DNA of 64,000 nucleotides from Aliikangiella coralliicola (GTDB lineage Bacteria; Pseudomonadota; Gammaproteobacteria; Enterobacterales; Kangiellaceae), in NCBI RefSeq assembly GCF_007004725.1, contig NZ_ML660162.1, positions 1 to 64,000 of the forward strand, given 5' to 3'. Shown in pieces: positions 26,473 through 35,664 of this stretch (position 1 is the first letter of the stretch; the number at the start of each line of letters is the position of its first letter). A program made the translations under genes and the position numbers. The notes beneath the pieces are model-generated. The model worked only from the letters and a program-made list of their open reading frames with translations, was not told the origin of the DNA and did no database searches.

Positions 26473-26838
26473 ATGTCATCACCCATCTTGCCGTCGTCTG
26501 TATTACCGCCGCCCATACTAGAAGTCGTCATATACCAGATAAAACCAGCGCATCTGAAAAATTATCAGCAACATGGCTTACCAAAATTTAAAAAATTGGT
26601 AAAATCGATGGATGGTTTTCATTCTTATCAAACATTAGCAAGCTGTAACCAACAAGGTCTATTGATAGATCTTGTACGATGGAAAAGTCTCGAACATGCA
26701 GTTATTGCTGCAGAAAGTGTCCAGAAAATTCAAAATTCTCCAGACTACGCCAACTATCTTGATGCTTTTGAAAAAGTTAACATATTTCACCATTTTCAAT
26801 CTCTTAAAGGCACTAGTCAGAGTTTGGCGGATACATAA
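26473..26838 (+). CDS. Small ABM-like protein
   Basis: A 121-residue protein whose core (LEVVIYQIKPAHLKNYQ, GFHSYQTLAS, LIDLVRWKSLEHAVIAAESV) resembles the dimeric alpha/beta-barrel fold of antibiotic-biosynthesis-monooxygenase-type proteins. The first 15 residues are proline-rich and may not be translated. No function can be inferred. The next gene (GFA family) starts 54 bases downstream on the same strand. Confidence 0.6.
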   Translation: MSSPILPSSVLPPPILEVVIYQIKPAHLKNYQQHGLPKFKKLVKSMDGFHSYQTLASCNQQGLLIDLVRWKSLEHAVIAAESVQKIQNSPDYANYLDAFEKVNIFHHFQSLKGTSQSLADT

Positions 26839-26892
26839 AGAGAGAATAAAAAACCAGAATCCTGAATGAATAAACACAGATAGGAGAAATAA

Positions 26893-27318
26893 ATGTCACA
26901 AAATAAAAGCCGCAAAGGAAGCTGTTTGTGCGGAGCGGTCACCGTCAATGCTCATTCGTCCGATCATAAATTAGGCGCCTGCCACTGTAGTATGTGCCGT
27001 AACTGGGGCGGCGGACCACTGCAAGCACTAGATTGTGGTAGCGAAGTTTCCTTTGAGGGAGAGTCAAACATTAAGAGATTCAGCTCATCCGAGTGGGCTG
27101 AACGTGGCTTTTGCTCACAATGTGGTACCCATCTTTTCTATCGACTCAAGCAGAATAATCAACATATTATGCCCGTCGGAATTTTTAGTGAAGTGGACGA
27201 TGTGGTTTTTGATCACCAGATTTTTATCGATAAAAAACCGAGCTACTATGAATTTTCTAATGACACTAAAAATATGACTGAGGAAGAAGTTTTTGCACAA
27301 TATGCGCCGCCGGAATAA
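26893..27318 (+). CDS. GFA-family zinc protein
   Basis: A 141-residue member of the glutathione-dependent formaldehyde-activating (GFA/CENP-V) family. Zinc ligands are visible: Cys pair in GSCLCGAV, ACHCSMCR, and CSQCGTHLFYR. Most family members have no demonstrated formaldehyde-glutathione activity, so the reaction is open. A purine-rich segment (GATAGGAGAAATAA) precedes the ATG. Confidence 0.85.
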   Translation: MSQNKSRKGSCLCGAVTVNAHSSDHKLGACHCSMCRNWGGGPLQALDCGSEVSFEGESNIKRFSSSEWAERGFCSQCGTHLFYRLKQNNQHIMPVGIFSEVDDVVFDHQIFIDKKPSYYEFSNDTKNMTEEEVFAQYAPPE

Positions 27319-27362
27319 CTTTTTCTATACTTGGTGATAACCGCACATCTAAAAGCATTCAG

Positions 27363-27434
27363 ACGCTAATTAACCCGAATTCGGGATAACTAGTCACTCA
27401 GAAACTTGACTTGTGAGTGACTTGTAATTAGCGT
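27363..27434. repeat. Nested inverted repeat with MITE-end-like core
   Basis: Outer exact pair ACGCTAATTA (27363-27372) and TAATTAGCGT (27425-27434) encloses an inner pair GTCACTCA (27393-27400) and TGAGTGAC (27414-27421). The left part, 27371-27390, matches the 5165 MITE end at 17 of 20 positions and is itself palindromic (CCCGAATTCGGG). It could be a degraded element or a bidirectional terminator remnant. Confidence 0.5.
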
Positions 27435-27476
27435 TAGACTTTCTACGTTGGACGATTAGAAAGTAAAGGAACAGAA

Positions 27477-28091
27477 ATGAAAATAAGACGTCTGAAAGCT
27501 TGTACTATTTATTTGTTAGTTATTTTTCTCGCGTCTTGTGGTTCTGATAAATTAGAACCGCTTAATTCTAATGACACTATTTTAGCGTTTGGCGATAGCC
27601 TGACCTTTGGCGTTGGCGCTGAAAAAAACCAATCTTACCCGAATGCTCTGGAATTACTAACAGGACTCTCCGTTATTAATGCCGGTATATCCGGCGAGAC
27701 AACCAGCGAGGGCGTCAAACGTTTTCAGGCAGAACTCAATAAACATTCACCCAAACTCGTTGTGTTGCTCGAAGGCGGCAATGATATTTTACGAAACCAC
27801 AATAAAACGATTACCAAAAAAAATCTTGCCAGTATGATTGAGATGGCCAGTGTATATGGCGCAAAAGTGGTTCTGATCGGCGTTCCAGAAAAAAAGCTTT
27901 TTTCCAACAGCGCGCCCTTTTATGCTGAATTAGCTGACCAATATAATTTAGCCTTTGATGATGACATTCTGGCAGACTTATTACGCAGTTCGGAATACAA
28001 GTCTGATCCAATTCACCTCAACTCAGCAGGATACCAAAAATTGGCAGAAGGAATTTATCAGTTACTTCGCGATAATGGCGCCCTTCAATAG
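27477..28091 (+). CDS. SGNH-hydrolase lipoprotein (TesA-like)
   Basis: A 204-residue SGNH/GDSL esterase, close to arylesterase/lysophospholipase TesA. Block I AFGDSLTFG (catalytic Ser), block II Gly in VINAGISGETT, block III LLEGGND (Asn) and block V DPIHLNSAGY (Asp-His). Unlike E. coli TesA, the signal ends in lipobox LASC, so it is probably membrane-anchored in the periplasm. AAAGGAAC gives a clear ribosome site. Confidence 0.88.
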   Translation: MKIRRLKACTIYLLVIFLASCGSDKLEPLNSNDTILAFGDSLTFGVGAEKNQSYPNALELLTGLSVINAGISGETTSEGVKRFQAELNKHSPKLVVLLEGGNDILRNHNKTITKKNLASMIEMASVYGAKVVLIGVPEKKLFSNSAPFYAELADQYNLAFDDDILADLLRSSEYKSDPIHLNSAGYQKLAEGIYQLLRDNGALQ

Positions 28092-28121
28092 TTAATCAAT
28101 CAGCAGTTAATTAATCAGTAG

Positions 28122-29003
28122 TTAATCAAGCCGCTTTAATAGATTAGCCGGTGAGTACTGGTCAGTTAATATTTCGCTTTCCGTATTCCAGTCAACAGTG
28201 TCACTAATTAACCCCCAGACCTTTTTGAGGTCTACCTGGTAACGCGACACTTTGCTTTGTAATTCTTTTGGCGCATCAGGGAAAGACTCAAAGCTACTAC
28301 AGTTGCAGGCAAAAATGACTCGATTGCCTTTAGTTGGCGCTTGAAAAATATGGAGCTTTCCAAATACCTTTTGATAGGTTACCGACTCAAAATCATACAG
28401 CCGACTATTACTAAATGTGTTAGCCGTTAAAACACCATTATCACTTAGCAGCCCTTTTACTTCCGCCAAAAATTCCTTCGTCATTAAATGTTCTGGAATA
28501 TAATCACCGTTAAAAGCATCTAACATAATCCAGTCAAATTTCTCTTTTTTCAGCAAAGCTCGCTTAACGAAAACCCTGCCATCTTTGACGACGGTTTTAA
28601 CCTTTTCATTTTCTTCATAGCCAAAATGCTTTTTTGCCAGATTGACAACCACAGGGTCAATTTCAACAGAAACAATTTCTGCCTGGGGAGACAACTGATG
28701 CAATACTTTAGACAAAACTCCGCCGCCGAGACCAATAATTAGAATACGCTTTGGTTGCGGATTGATCGCATAACCGGCCATCACACCATGGGCATACTCA
28801 AAAACGAGTCTTTCAGGATCGCGTAAATCGATACAGGCTTGATTGGTAATTTTTTTTCGGCGAGTTTCAAAACGCATGCAGCGAAGTTTATCTTCTTCGG
28901 TAATAACAACATTGCGATAGATTGAGCGTTCTTTATCGATTTCCCTTGCTGTTCCAGAAACCGATAACAAACTCAAAAAAATGCCGATTAATAGTCTACT
29001 CAT
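28122..29003 (-). CDS. Spermidine-synthase-like methyltransferase domain protein
   Basis: A 293-residue protein with the aminopropyltransferase/SAM-binding Rossmann fold (RILIIGLGGGVLSKVL, VEIDPVVV, WIMLDAFNGDYIPEHL). The N-terminus MSRLLIGIFLSLLSVSGTA looks like a signal or anchor peptide, odd for an enzyme whose donor is cytosolic. The start overlaps the stop of the upstream membrane gene by four bases (ATGA). Together the two correspond to the 'fused MFS/spermidine synthase' family, here split. The substrate is unknown. Confidence 0.8.
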   Translation of the reverse strand: MSRLLIGIFLSLLSVSGTAREIDKERSIYRNVVITEEDKLRCMRFETRRKKITNQACIDLRDPERLVFEYAHGVMAGYAINPQPKRILIIGLGGGVLSKVLHQLSPQAEIVSVEIDPVVVNLAKKHFGYEENEKVKTVVKDGRVFVKRALLKKEKFDWIMLDAFNGDYIPEHLMTKEFLAEVKGLLSDNGVLTANTFSNSRLYDFESVTYQKVFGKLHIFQAPTKGNRVIFACNCSSFESFPDAPKELQSKVSRYQVDLKKVWGLISDTVDWNTESEILTDQYSPANLLKRLD

Positions 29004-29614
29004 GAATCACTCACTGTTTGTTCACCGTCAATTTTTGCTACCAACAGGGCAATACAGCCCGCCGCAAAAAGAATACCAAAAGTTAGCCAGAGAATCTGAT
29101 TAACTTCTAACCAGAGCACCAGGTAAAAGGAAGTCATAATGGTACCAATGGCACTGCCGAGGGTAGATACAAAATAGAGGAATCCCGCAGTTTGTCCCGA
29201 GGAGTCGGCCGATACCGTTAAAATTCTGACTGAATAGGGTGCAATCATTCCCATAATAATACTCGGTACCAAAAATACCAGCGCCGAAGCTGCCAAAGAA
29301 CCATAACGAGGATCTTCAATTCGCTCAAAAACAAACTCAAAAATAGATTCCGAAAAGAAAATTGTCGGCAATAGAGTCAGTGCTGCGACAAGAAAAATTC
29401 CGGCATATCGATTAATACTGGGGCTATATAAAGAGAAACGCCCGCCTCCCAGGTAACCAATGGACAAAGCCAACATAAAGACAGTAATAATACTCCCCCA
29501 GACGTAAACACTACTGCCGAAAAAGGGGGCCAACATTCTTCCACCCAGCAATTCAAAACACATAATTGAAAACCCCGCACAAAAGGCGAGTAGTAAGATC
29601 GCGGCTTTTTTCAT
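29000..29614 (-). CDS. Membrane half of spermidine-synthase-like pair
   Basis: A 204-residue protein with about six transmembrane helices. ELLGGRMLAPFFGSSVYVWGSII and MGMIAPYSVRI are hallmarks of the membrane part of fused MFS/spermidine-synthase-like proteins. It is translationally coupled to the catalytic-domain gene that follows. Transport or scaffold role unknown. Confidence 0.8.
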   Translation of the reverse strand: MKKAAILLLAFCAGFSIMCFELLGGRMLAPFFGSSVYVWGSIITVFMLALSIGYLGGGRFSLYSPSINRYAGIFLVAALTLLPTIFFSESIFEFVFERIEDPRYGSLAASALVFLVPSIIMGMIAPYSVRILTVSADSSGQTAGFLYFVSTLGSAIGTIMTSFYLVLWLEVNQILWLTFGILFAAGCIALLVAKIDGEQTVSDS

Positions 29615-29878
29615 TTTATTTTTATCTTCTTCTCTAAAAGCTATTTTTTAAGTGGGCTAATAGTTAACGCTAGCTTGCGTATAAGATACAGCGGTTATCC
29701 CAAGGGAGCAATAGAAACAAGCTTGAATATCTGGGTTATTCGGATCCATCATCAATCGCCGAAACGACTTTGCGTCAGGAGGCTCCTGATAACTCAAGAG
29801 ATTTACCACTTTTCAAAACAGCTTAACCCGCTGTAGAATTCAAGCAAGCCAATTTTAATCGTCAGGGATATTAGCGCA

Positions 29879-30604
29879 ATGCGCCGAGCTGATCGCCTTT
29901 TCCAGATAACTCAGATACTACGTAACAAGCGTTTGGTGACCGCTAAGCAGCTATCTGAAAGACTAGAGGTGTCCGAAAGGACTATTTATCGCGACATTCA
30001 GGATCTGAGTTTATCTGGTGTACCTATCGAGAGTGAAGCCGGCGTGGGCTATATGCTACGTCATTCATTAGATATACCACCAATAATGTTTGATGCTGAC
30101 GAACTGGAAGCAATTTTACTTGGTGTAAAAATGATTAAAGCCTGGTCAGGTAATGAACTAGGCCAATCTGCTGAATCTGCGTTGGACAAAATTGAAGCAG
30201 TGCTACCCCAGGAATTAAAAACCCACTTGAGTTCAAGTAAACTTTTTGTTCCCAATTTCAGTATTCCTAATCGACACAAAAATAACTTTGAAGCACTACG
30301 CCAGGCGATCAACAAGAAAAATATTGTCAAAGTCGATTATCAAAAGCTTAACGGCGAATTCTCTACCAGGGATCTTTGTCCGCTGGGTATGTATTATTGG
30401 GGGAAAATTTGGACATTGGTTGCCTGGTGTCAGCTCAGAGATTCATTTCGAGCATTTCGAGTTGATCGAATTATGACGATAAACACTACCGGAGAAAAGT
30501 TTAGGGACGCTGACGGCAAATCGTTAGATGACTACATCGAGATTCAAAAAGCGCTTTATAAACAGCAAAAAGAGTGGGATGAAAATCAAAATTATGGACA
30601 ATGA
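29879..30604 (+). CDS. YafY-type HTH/WYL transcriptional regulator
   Basis: A 241-residue regulator. N-terminal winged helix (RADRLFQITQILRNKRLVTAKQLSERLEVSERTIYRDI, HTH_11 type), then the ligand-sensing WYL domain with the variant core YYWGKIWTLVAWC and an RAFRVDRI arginine cluster. WYL regulators usually sense small or nucleic-acid ligands. Its 3' end overlaps the SDR gene, a likely target or partner. Confidence 0.9.
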   Translation: MRRADRLFQITQILRNKRLVTAKQLSERLEVSERTIYRDIQDLSLSGVPIESEAGVGYMLRHSLDIPPIMFDADELEAILLGVKMIKAWSGNELGQSAESALDKIEAVLPQELKTHLSSSKLFVPNFSIPNRHKNNFEALRQAINKKNIVKVDYQKLNGEFSTRDLCPLGMYYWGKIWTLVAWCQLRDSFRAFRVDRIMTINTTGEKFRDADGKSLDDYIEIQKALYKQQKEWDENQNYGQ

Positions 30605-31322
30605 AAAAGCCAAAATCATCATTGTCGGCGCAACTTCCGGTATTGGATTGGCGCTAGCAAAAAAATTTGTAAAAGACGGCCACAAAGTAGGAGTTGCAGG
30701 TAGACGGCTTGAAAAACTGAAAGCGTTTCAACAGAAATTTTTGGGCAAAGCTTTTATTAAACAAATGGATATTACGCTTACGGGCCAGGCAATTATTCAG
30801 TTAGACCACTTGATTAACCAGATGGAAGGCGTTGATATCATTGTTATCAGCGCTGGAATCGGTTTTGTTAATCCTGAACTGGACTGGCAAAAAGAACAAC
30901 AAACAATCGATACCAATGTTCGTGGCTTTAGCGCTGTCGCAAGTGCATCGCTCAATTATTTTATTAAGCAGGGACACGGTCAACTGGTTAGTATTTCTTC
31001 TATTAACGCTCTGAGAGGAAGCGATGTTGCGCCGGCTTACGCCGCATCTAAAGCCTTTGTTTCAAACTATATGCAAGGTTTACGCAAAAAAGTTTTTAAA
31101 CTCGGTTTGCCGATTAGCGTTACTGATATCCAGCCCGGCTTTGTCGCTACAAAAATGGCAAAAGGAGACGGACTATTCTGGGTCTCGTCATCAAAAAAAG
31201 CCGCCAGCCAAATCAAAAATGCCATTCTGAAGAAACGTAAACATGTATACATTACCAAGCGCTGGCGATTGGTTGCCTGGCTACTCAAAATACTCCCCGA
31301 CTGGTTGTATCATCGAATTTAA
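30579..31322 (+). CDS. Short-chain dehydrogenase/reductase
   Basis: A 247-residue classical SDR. NAD(P)-binding GATSGIGLALAKKF, the NAG-type motif as ISAGIG, and the catalytic Ser-Tyr-Lys in LVSISSINA...YAASKAFVSNYM. The arginine pair after the second strand (AGRRLEK) suggests NADPH. The substrate is unknown. Starts at 30579 and 30594 are both possible, neither with a strong ribosome site; both overlap the WYL regulator gene, so translation is probably coupled. Confidence 0.85.
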   Translation: MKIKIMDNEKAKIIIVGATSGIGLALAKKFVKDGHKVGVAGRRLEKLKAFQQKFLGKAFIKQMDITLTGQAIIQLDHLINQMEGVDIIVISAGIGFVNPELDWQKEQQTIDTNVRGFSAVASASLNYFIKQGHGQLVSISSINALRGSDVAPAYAASKAFVSNYMQGLRKKVFKLGLPISVTDIQPGFVATKMAKGDGLFWVSSSKKAASQIKNAILKKRKHVYITKRWRLVAWLLKILPDWLYHRI

Positions 31323-31390
31323 CACCGAGCAATATACTCGAGATTAGAATCCTTGAGTGACTCTACTAAAGATCAATTCACAGGTTTGAA

Positions 31391-32251
31391 TCAACTCTCC
31401 GTTTGCCTGGCTTTAAATAAATAGCGCAACCCATAATACCAGGCTAGCATTTCCACCGTTGCATGCCTTTCATCAACAAAATACTTTGAGTCGACTTGTA
31501 AGTTAGTTGATGAGCTTTTCTTTAACTGCGTGATAAACTGATTTCCCCAAGCTCGATTGGTTATTCCAATTTCACCCAGATGGTCATTGTTTGCCAATGC
31601 GAAAAAAACTTTGATTTTGTTAGGTGGAAACTGACTCAATTTTTTATGGGCAAGTTTATTCAGGTAGTTGTTATCCCAGATAAAGGTTGCATCTGCAATG
31701 AGGTAATGTGAAAACAAATCAGGATTAGTCAGCATGACATGGGCCGCAAAAAGCCCACCAAAAGAATGGCCTACTAAAACTTTTGTTCCATTGGTTCGAT
31801 ATTTGGAACGAATTGAAGGCACTAGTTCTTTTTCGATAAAAGCAGCAAATTTGTCAGCACCACCGCTCGCCTCAAACTTATCAAGAACATTGCCTTTAAA
31901 AATTAAGTCAGTTTTGGTTGGTGTTAAGTCACGAGTTCGATCAGTGTTCGGAATTGCGACGATTATAAACTCCGGAATTTGCCTGTCCAGGTTTTCTGAA
32001 CCGAGCGACTCTACTAACCCGCTAATTCCTTTCATTCGGGTTTCATCGCCATCGAAAACATACATAACAGGGTATTTTTTATCTTTATTTTGCTGATAAC
32101 CGGGTGGTAGATAAATAGAGTACCTTCGATTTTCATTCATCGTCTGCGAATGAATTTCAAACCATTTTCCAGTAACTATACTTTCAAGTGCTGATAAATT
32201 GGTGGAAATAACCACTGCAGCAACAATTAATACCAGTTTAATAATTTTCAT
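31391..32251 (-). CDS. Secreted esterase (esterase D / IroE-like)
   Basis: A 286-residue alpha/beta hydrolase with a cleavable signal peptide (ending near LSALES). Nucleophile elbow GHSFGG, catalytic His in DERHATVEM, and an Asp candidate in ALANNDHLGE. It belongs to the PF00756 group that includes feruloyl/acetylxylan and siderophore esterases (IroE-like). No iron-related neighbour supports a siderophore role, so the substrate stays open. It is monocistronic. Confidence 0.85.
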   Translation of the reverse strand: MKIIKLVLIVAAVVISTNLSALESIVTGKWFEIHSQTMNENRRYSIYLPPGYQQNKDKKYPVMYVFDGDETRMKGISGLVESLGSENLDRQIPEFIIVAIPNTDRTRDLTPTKTDLIFKGNVLDKFEASGGADKFAAFIEKELVPSIRSKYRTNGTKVLVGHSFGGLFAAHVMLTNPDLFSHYLIADATFIWDNNYLNKLAHKKLSQFPPNKIKVFFALANNDHLGEIGITNRAWGNQFITQLKKSSSTNLQVDSKYFVDERHATVEMLAWYYGLRYLFKARQTES

Positions 32252-32365
32252 ATTTTATGTGTTAATCTCCTACTAACAACCCACAGGTTCGACCGCATTG
32301 AACCAATGATTCAAGCGGCCAAACAATACAACAATCGACTTATTACTATTTAAGATTTACTATTT

Positions 32366-32902
32366 TCATGCTTTGTTTTTGGCCTCTGAAAATTTCTGTT
32401 GAGCTTCCACAAATTGATCATAGGCTTTTGTTAAATACATCTTTACTTCATCCACATAACCGTCTGTTGATGCAGACCACACTCTGTTCACATAACGCTC
32501 TCCAGCCGCAAATGCAGACATAATATCAGCGTAGGTTTGCAGGCCGAATAAGTGCCTCATTGACTCCCTGACATTGGCAAAGTGATCAAGATCTTCACGA
32601 AAACGGCGGTCGATTTCAAAACGCGCCTCGTAGGTTGGCAACTCTTCTCGTTGCTGATTGAGTTGTTGTAAATTTGCTACTATTTTTTGCAAGCTATCAT
32701 CCATTAACTTGAGATCATCTTCCAGTTTATGATCAGCCTGAGCGGCTTTTTTATTTTCGCTTTTTAGCATTGCTAGTCCGATGAAACCAACGATAAGTGC
32801 CGGAACAAAATAAACCCAGTTTATTTTTGTCGGATCTAATGCAGTTAAAAATGAGCCACTCAGAAAGCTCACCATTATCAGGATATATCCAATCTTTTTC
32901 AT
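32366..32902 (-). CDS. Small membrane protein paired with OPT transporter
   Basis: A 178-residue protein with two N-terminal transmembrane helices (KKIGYILIMVSFLSGSFL and NWVYFVPALIVGFIGLAML) and a long helical, probably coiled-coil, cytoplasmic part (DDLKLMDDSLQKIVANLQQLNQ). I do not recognise a named family. AGGAG eight bases before 32902 fixes the start; a longer frame into the transporter gene is a shadow. It starts 10 bases after the OPT stop, so the two form an operon and may form one complex. Confidence 0.7.
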   Translation of the reverse strand: MKKIGYILIMVSFLSGSFLTALDPTKINWVYFVPALIVGFIGLAMLKSENKKAAQADHKLEDDLKLMDDSLQKIVANLQQLNQQREELPTYEARFEIDRRFREDLDHFANVRESMRHLFGLQTYADIMSAFAAGERYVNRVWSASTDGYVDEVKMYLTKAYDQFVEAQQKFSEAKNKA

Positions 32903-32912
32903 TTTGATTCTC

Positions 32913-34658
32913 CTATAAGCCTTCGACAATTTTAACAACAGCGAAACCAACACCAACCAATGCTTCACCAACGATAAATCCGGCAGCAATTGGAATACCA
33001 GAATTATGTGCAAATGATTCCGGCATTTTCCAGTCACTGGTCACTCGCAATATAGTTCCGATTGCGTAAGCAATGACAATACTAAACGGTAAGTAAAAAC
33101 CCAGGCCAACGGTGATCCCTAAGCCGCCAGAGGTTGCGCTTAATAGTGCACCTAATCCGGCACCGGCAATATATTTTTCAATAGGGACATTTCCACCCAA
33201 AATACCTTCGACCATACTGGCTAGCGCTTGTCCCTGTGGCGCTGGTAGCTCATCGCTCCCCAACCCATAAGCTTCGTGTAACACGAAAATCAAAACCATG
33301 ATTAATATAGGCCCGAGCCAGGCACCTAGAAATTGTCCCATTTGCTGCTGTTTTGGCGTTGCCCCCACCAGGTAACCGGTTTTCAGATCGAGCATTAAGT
33401 CGGTCGCTTGCGACATGGCAACACAGCACGCAGCACCGACCATGACCGCGGCAATAATGGCATCAGCTCGTCCGAGACCGCTCGCGATAAAGATCAGAAT
33501 AGTCACAGCAATTAGTGTCATACCACTAAGCGGAGACCAGTTGGTTCGCCCGATACACTCCGATAAAATCACCCCGGCAATCCAAATCCAGAGAGTGCCG
33601 ACAACAGCCATGGTCAAGCCTCTCATCCAACCCATCTGTTCGGTCGACTGGATCGCCATTCCGATCAGTAAAATCACCGCGCCGATAACCGCGCCGTAGA
33701 GCAGTTTAATCGGCATCTCATCACGTGACAGCGAAGCGCCTGATTTTGCTGCGCTCTGCATAGAGCGAATGGCACTGATAATTAAAGGTAACGCCATGAT
33801 AATGCCGGTCACCGCACCACCAATCAGCATTCCGATTCCGGTGGGTCTAAACAGGCTGACCCTGAGAACATTCGGGTCTGTCACTATTGAGCCATCGGGG
33901 TTAGTCGGCAACAAATCAGTCGCCGCAAGCATTGGTGCTAGAAACCAGTAGCAGACAAACCCACCAATAATGAAAGCCACCCCGCCTTTTCCGGCGATAT
34001 ATCCAACCCCTACCGTTAGCAAGGAAAGATAAATAATACCGTTGGTGTACTCAGGCATGCTCAGGGCTGCGCCAAAGTTATAGTTGTCATCAGATAGATA
34101 AGCTTTAACCACAAAATGAATTAGCCCACTCACCAATGCCGCGCCAATTAACAATTGTGCTTTGCGGATCCCCGCTCCCGGCGACTTTAATATGGTAGCC
34201 ACAGCAACACCGCCAGGATAAGTTAATCGTTCATAATCAATCATTTGCTTACGCAACGGAATGATAAATGCGATGCCAAGAAAAGCACCGGCAACACAAC
34301 CAAATACCATCAAATAGGGATCAAACTCAGGCTGTCCCAGAATAAACAATGCCGGCACCGAGAACATCATTCCGCTAGATGCGCCGTTAACCGCGCTGGC
34401 AACAGTTTGAGTAACGTTGTTTTCTATGATCGAATTACGTCGCATGATGCCGCGTAAAATACCGAAACCTAATATGGCCGCCAGCTCAGAACCTTCAATT
34501 GAGAAACCTAGCTTAAGCGAAGCGTAACCAATGCTTAACGCCAAAATGGAACCTAACAGATAACCGACAAAAACCGCCGGATAGGAAAGTTCAGGATAGG
34601 GACCGTAGCGCAAAACTCCGGCCGAAGTGCTGTTTGAAGCGGTGCTAGAACTGGACAA
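32913..34658 (-). CDS. OPT-family oligopeptide transporter
   Basis: A 581-residue polytopic membrane protein of the OPT family (proton-coupled peptide or metal-chelate uptake). Signatures include SIEGSELAAILGFGILRGIMRRNSI, FIIPLRKQMIDYERLTYPGG and DLMLDLKTGYLVGATPKQQQMGQ near the C-terminal half. It is first in a two-gene operon with the small coiled-coil membrane protein. The substrate is unknown; prokaryotic OPTs often carry peptides or Fe-chelates. Confidence 0.92.
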   Translation of the reverse strand: MSSSSTASNSTSAGVLRYGPYPELSYPAVFVGYLLGSILALSIGYASLKLGFSIEGSELAAILGFGILRGIMRRNSIIENNVTQTVASAVNGASSGMMFSVPALFILGQPEFDPYLMVFGCVAGAFLGIAFIIPLRKQMIDYERLTYPGGVAVATILKSPGAGIRKAQLLIGAALVSGLIHFVVKAYLSDDNYNFGAALSMPEYTNGIIYLSLLTVGVGYIAGKGGVAFIIGGFVCYWFLAPMLAATDLLPTNPDGSIVTDPNVLRVSLFRPTGIGMLIGGAVTGIIMALPLIISAIRSMQSAAKSGASLSRDEMPIKLLYGAVIGAVILLIGMAIQSTEQMGWMRGLTMAVVGTLWIWIAGVILSECIGRTNWSPLSGMTLIAVTILIFIASGLGRADAIIAAVMVGAACCVAMSQATDLMLDLKTGYLVGATPKQQQMGQFLGAWLGPILIMVLIFVLHEAYGLGSDELPAPQGQALASMVEGILGGNVPIEKYIAGAGLGALLSATSGGLGITVGLGFYLPFSIVIAYAIGTILRVTSDWKMPESFAHNSGIPIAAGFIVGEALVGVGFAVVKIVEGL

Positions 34659-34915
34659 ATGATACCTCCATTGTTGTTATTTTATTAAGTCGCTAATTTT
34701 ATAAGTCGCTTTTTTTAAAATCTAAACGGTCATTCTTTGGAATTGAGCCATGATGTTTATTGGCCTGAAACGACTTTTATTTTTTATTCAATTTTGGTTT
34801 AGTCCACAAAGCTTACCAAAAATTCCCGAGATAAAGGTGAAGAAAGGGTAAAAAGGCAATATTCCCCGAAGATCCGCTGACTTAAAAATAACTTCCCTGT
34901 TCATCACTTCCCCAT

Positions 34916-35659
34916 TTATTGATTGACCTTTCCTGGTAAACTCAAATCCCCAGAGGCAACGTCAATCACGTTCACTACGCACAATAAGGGCGCATGGACA
35001 CTTTGGTTAACTCTCAACCCCGCGGTTACTCCGTCAAAGGTCGTCTTTGTTACAACTCCGATATCGTCAAAAGGCACACGAACTTCAACCGTCTCAGAAT
35101 TAAAGGTCGGATCCCATCCGGGGCTATCCAGTAAAATAGGCAACCCTGGCCAGGTTTTAGGTAATCGAGGTTTGGTATTTTTCGGAATATCAACGACACC
35201 CAGCGCGCCTTTGCCACACCGCTCGTCCGGCTTTAACACGACCCAATGACTATGCCAAACATCGCCATCGTTTTGAGTACTGCCATCACCATTTTCATCA
35301 TAAAGCGGCGTATCATCAAAATCAGGGTGAGACGTCACTGCCAATGCCAAAATCCCCGCTTTTCTCTCAAAACCAACCTCATAACTATCAATCGAAGTCG
35401 GCCACACATAAGAAAATACCTGACTGCCGGCTAATTTCCCAGTTGGGGTTGGTTTGCTTTCTCCTGCTTTACCTGAAACCGACATATGAAAAACTGCCAC
35501 ATTACCATCAGTCGTGATTTTAGTGTGGATGATGTCAAACGGCGCAATCCTCGCGTTACCTTTTGACGCCTGTATACCACCGGTGTGGCCCGAGTGAGCA
35601 TAAACAGGCCACGAAGAATTTGCTATTAGCAATAGTATGAAAGTTAGAAACCTGAACAT
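34916..35659 (-). CDS. Secreted protein of unknown function, MarR operon
   Basis: A 247-residue protein with a signal peptide ending at VYA, and a mature N-terminus AHSGHTGG reminiscent of metal-binding tips. The body is beta-rich, with an acidic calcium-loop-like DENGDGSTQNDGD and two cysteines. I recognise no family. It overlaps the thioredoxin-like gene stop (GTGA), and AAGGG eight bases ahead supports the ATG at 35659 rather than the GTG at 35668. It belongs to the operon controlled by the divergent MarR gene. Confidence 0.65.
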   Translation of the reverse strand: MFRFLTFILLLIANSSWPVYAHSGHTGGIQASKGNARIAPFDIIHTKITTDGNVAVFHMSVSGKAGESKPTPTGKLAGSQVFSYVWPTSIDSYEVGFERKAGILALAVTSHPDFDDTPLYDENGDGSTQNDGDVWHSHWVVLKPDERCGKGALGVVDIPKNTKPRLPKTWPGLPILLDSPGWDPTFNSETVEVRVPFDDIGVVTKTTFDGVTAGLRVNQSVHAPLLCVVNVIDVASGDLSLPGKVNQ

Positions 35660-35664
35660 TATCG

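Noticed and set aside
32903-33037. 45-residue extension of the small OPT-partner protein into the transporter gene
   Set aside because: It overlaps the OPT coding end in another frame, while ATG 32902 has an AGGAG site.
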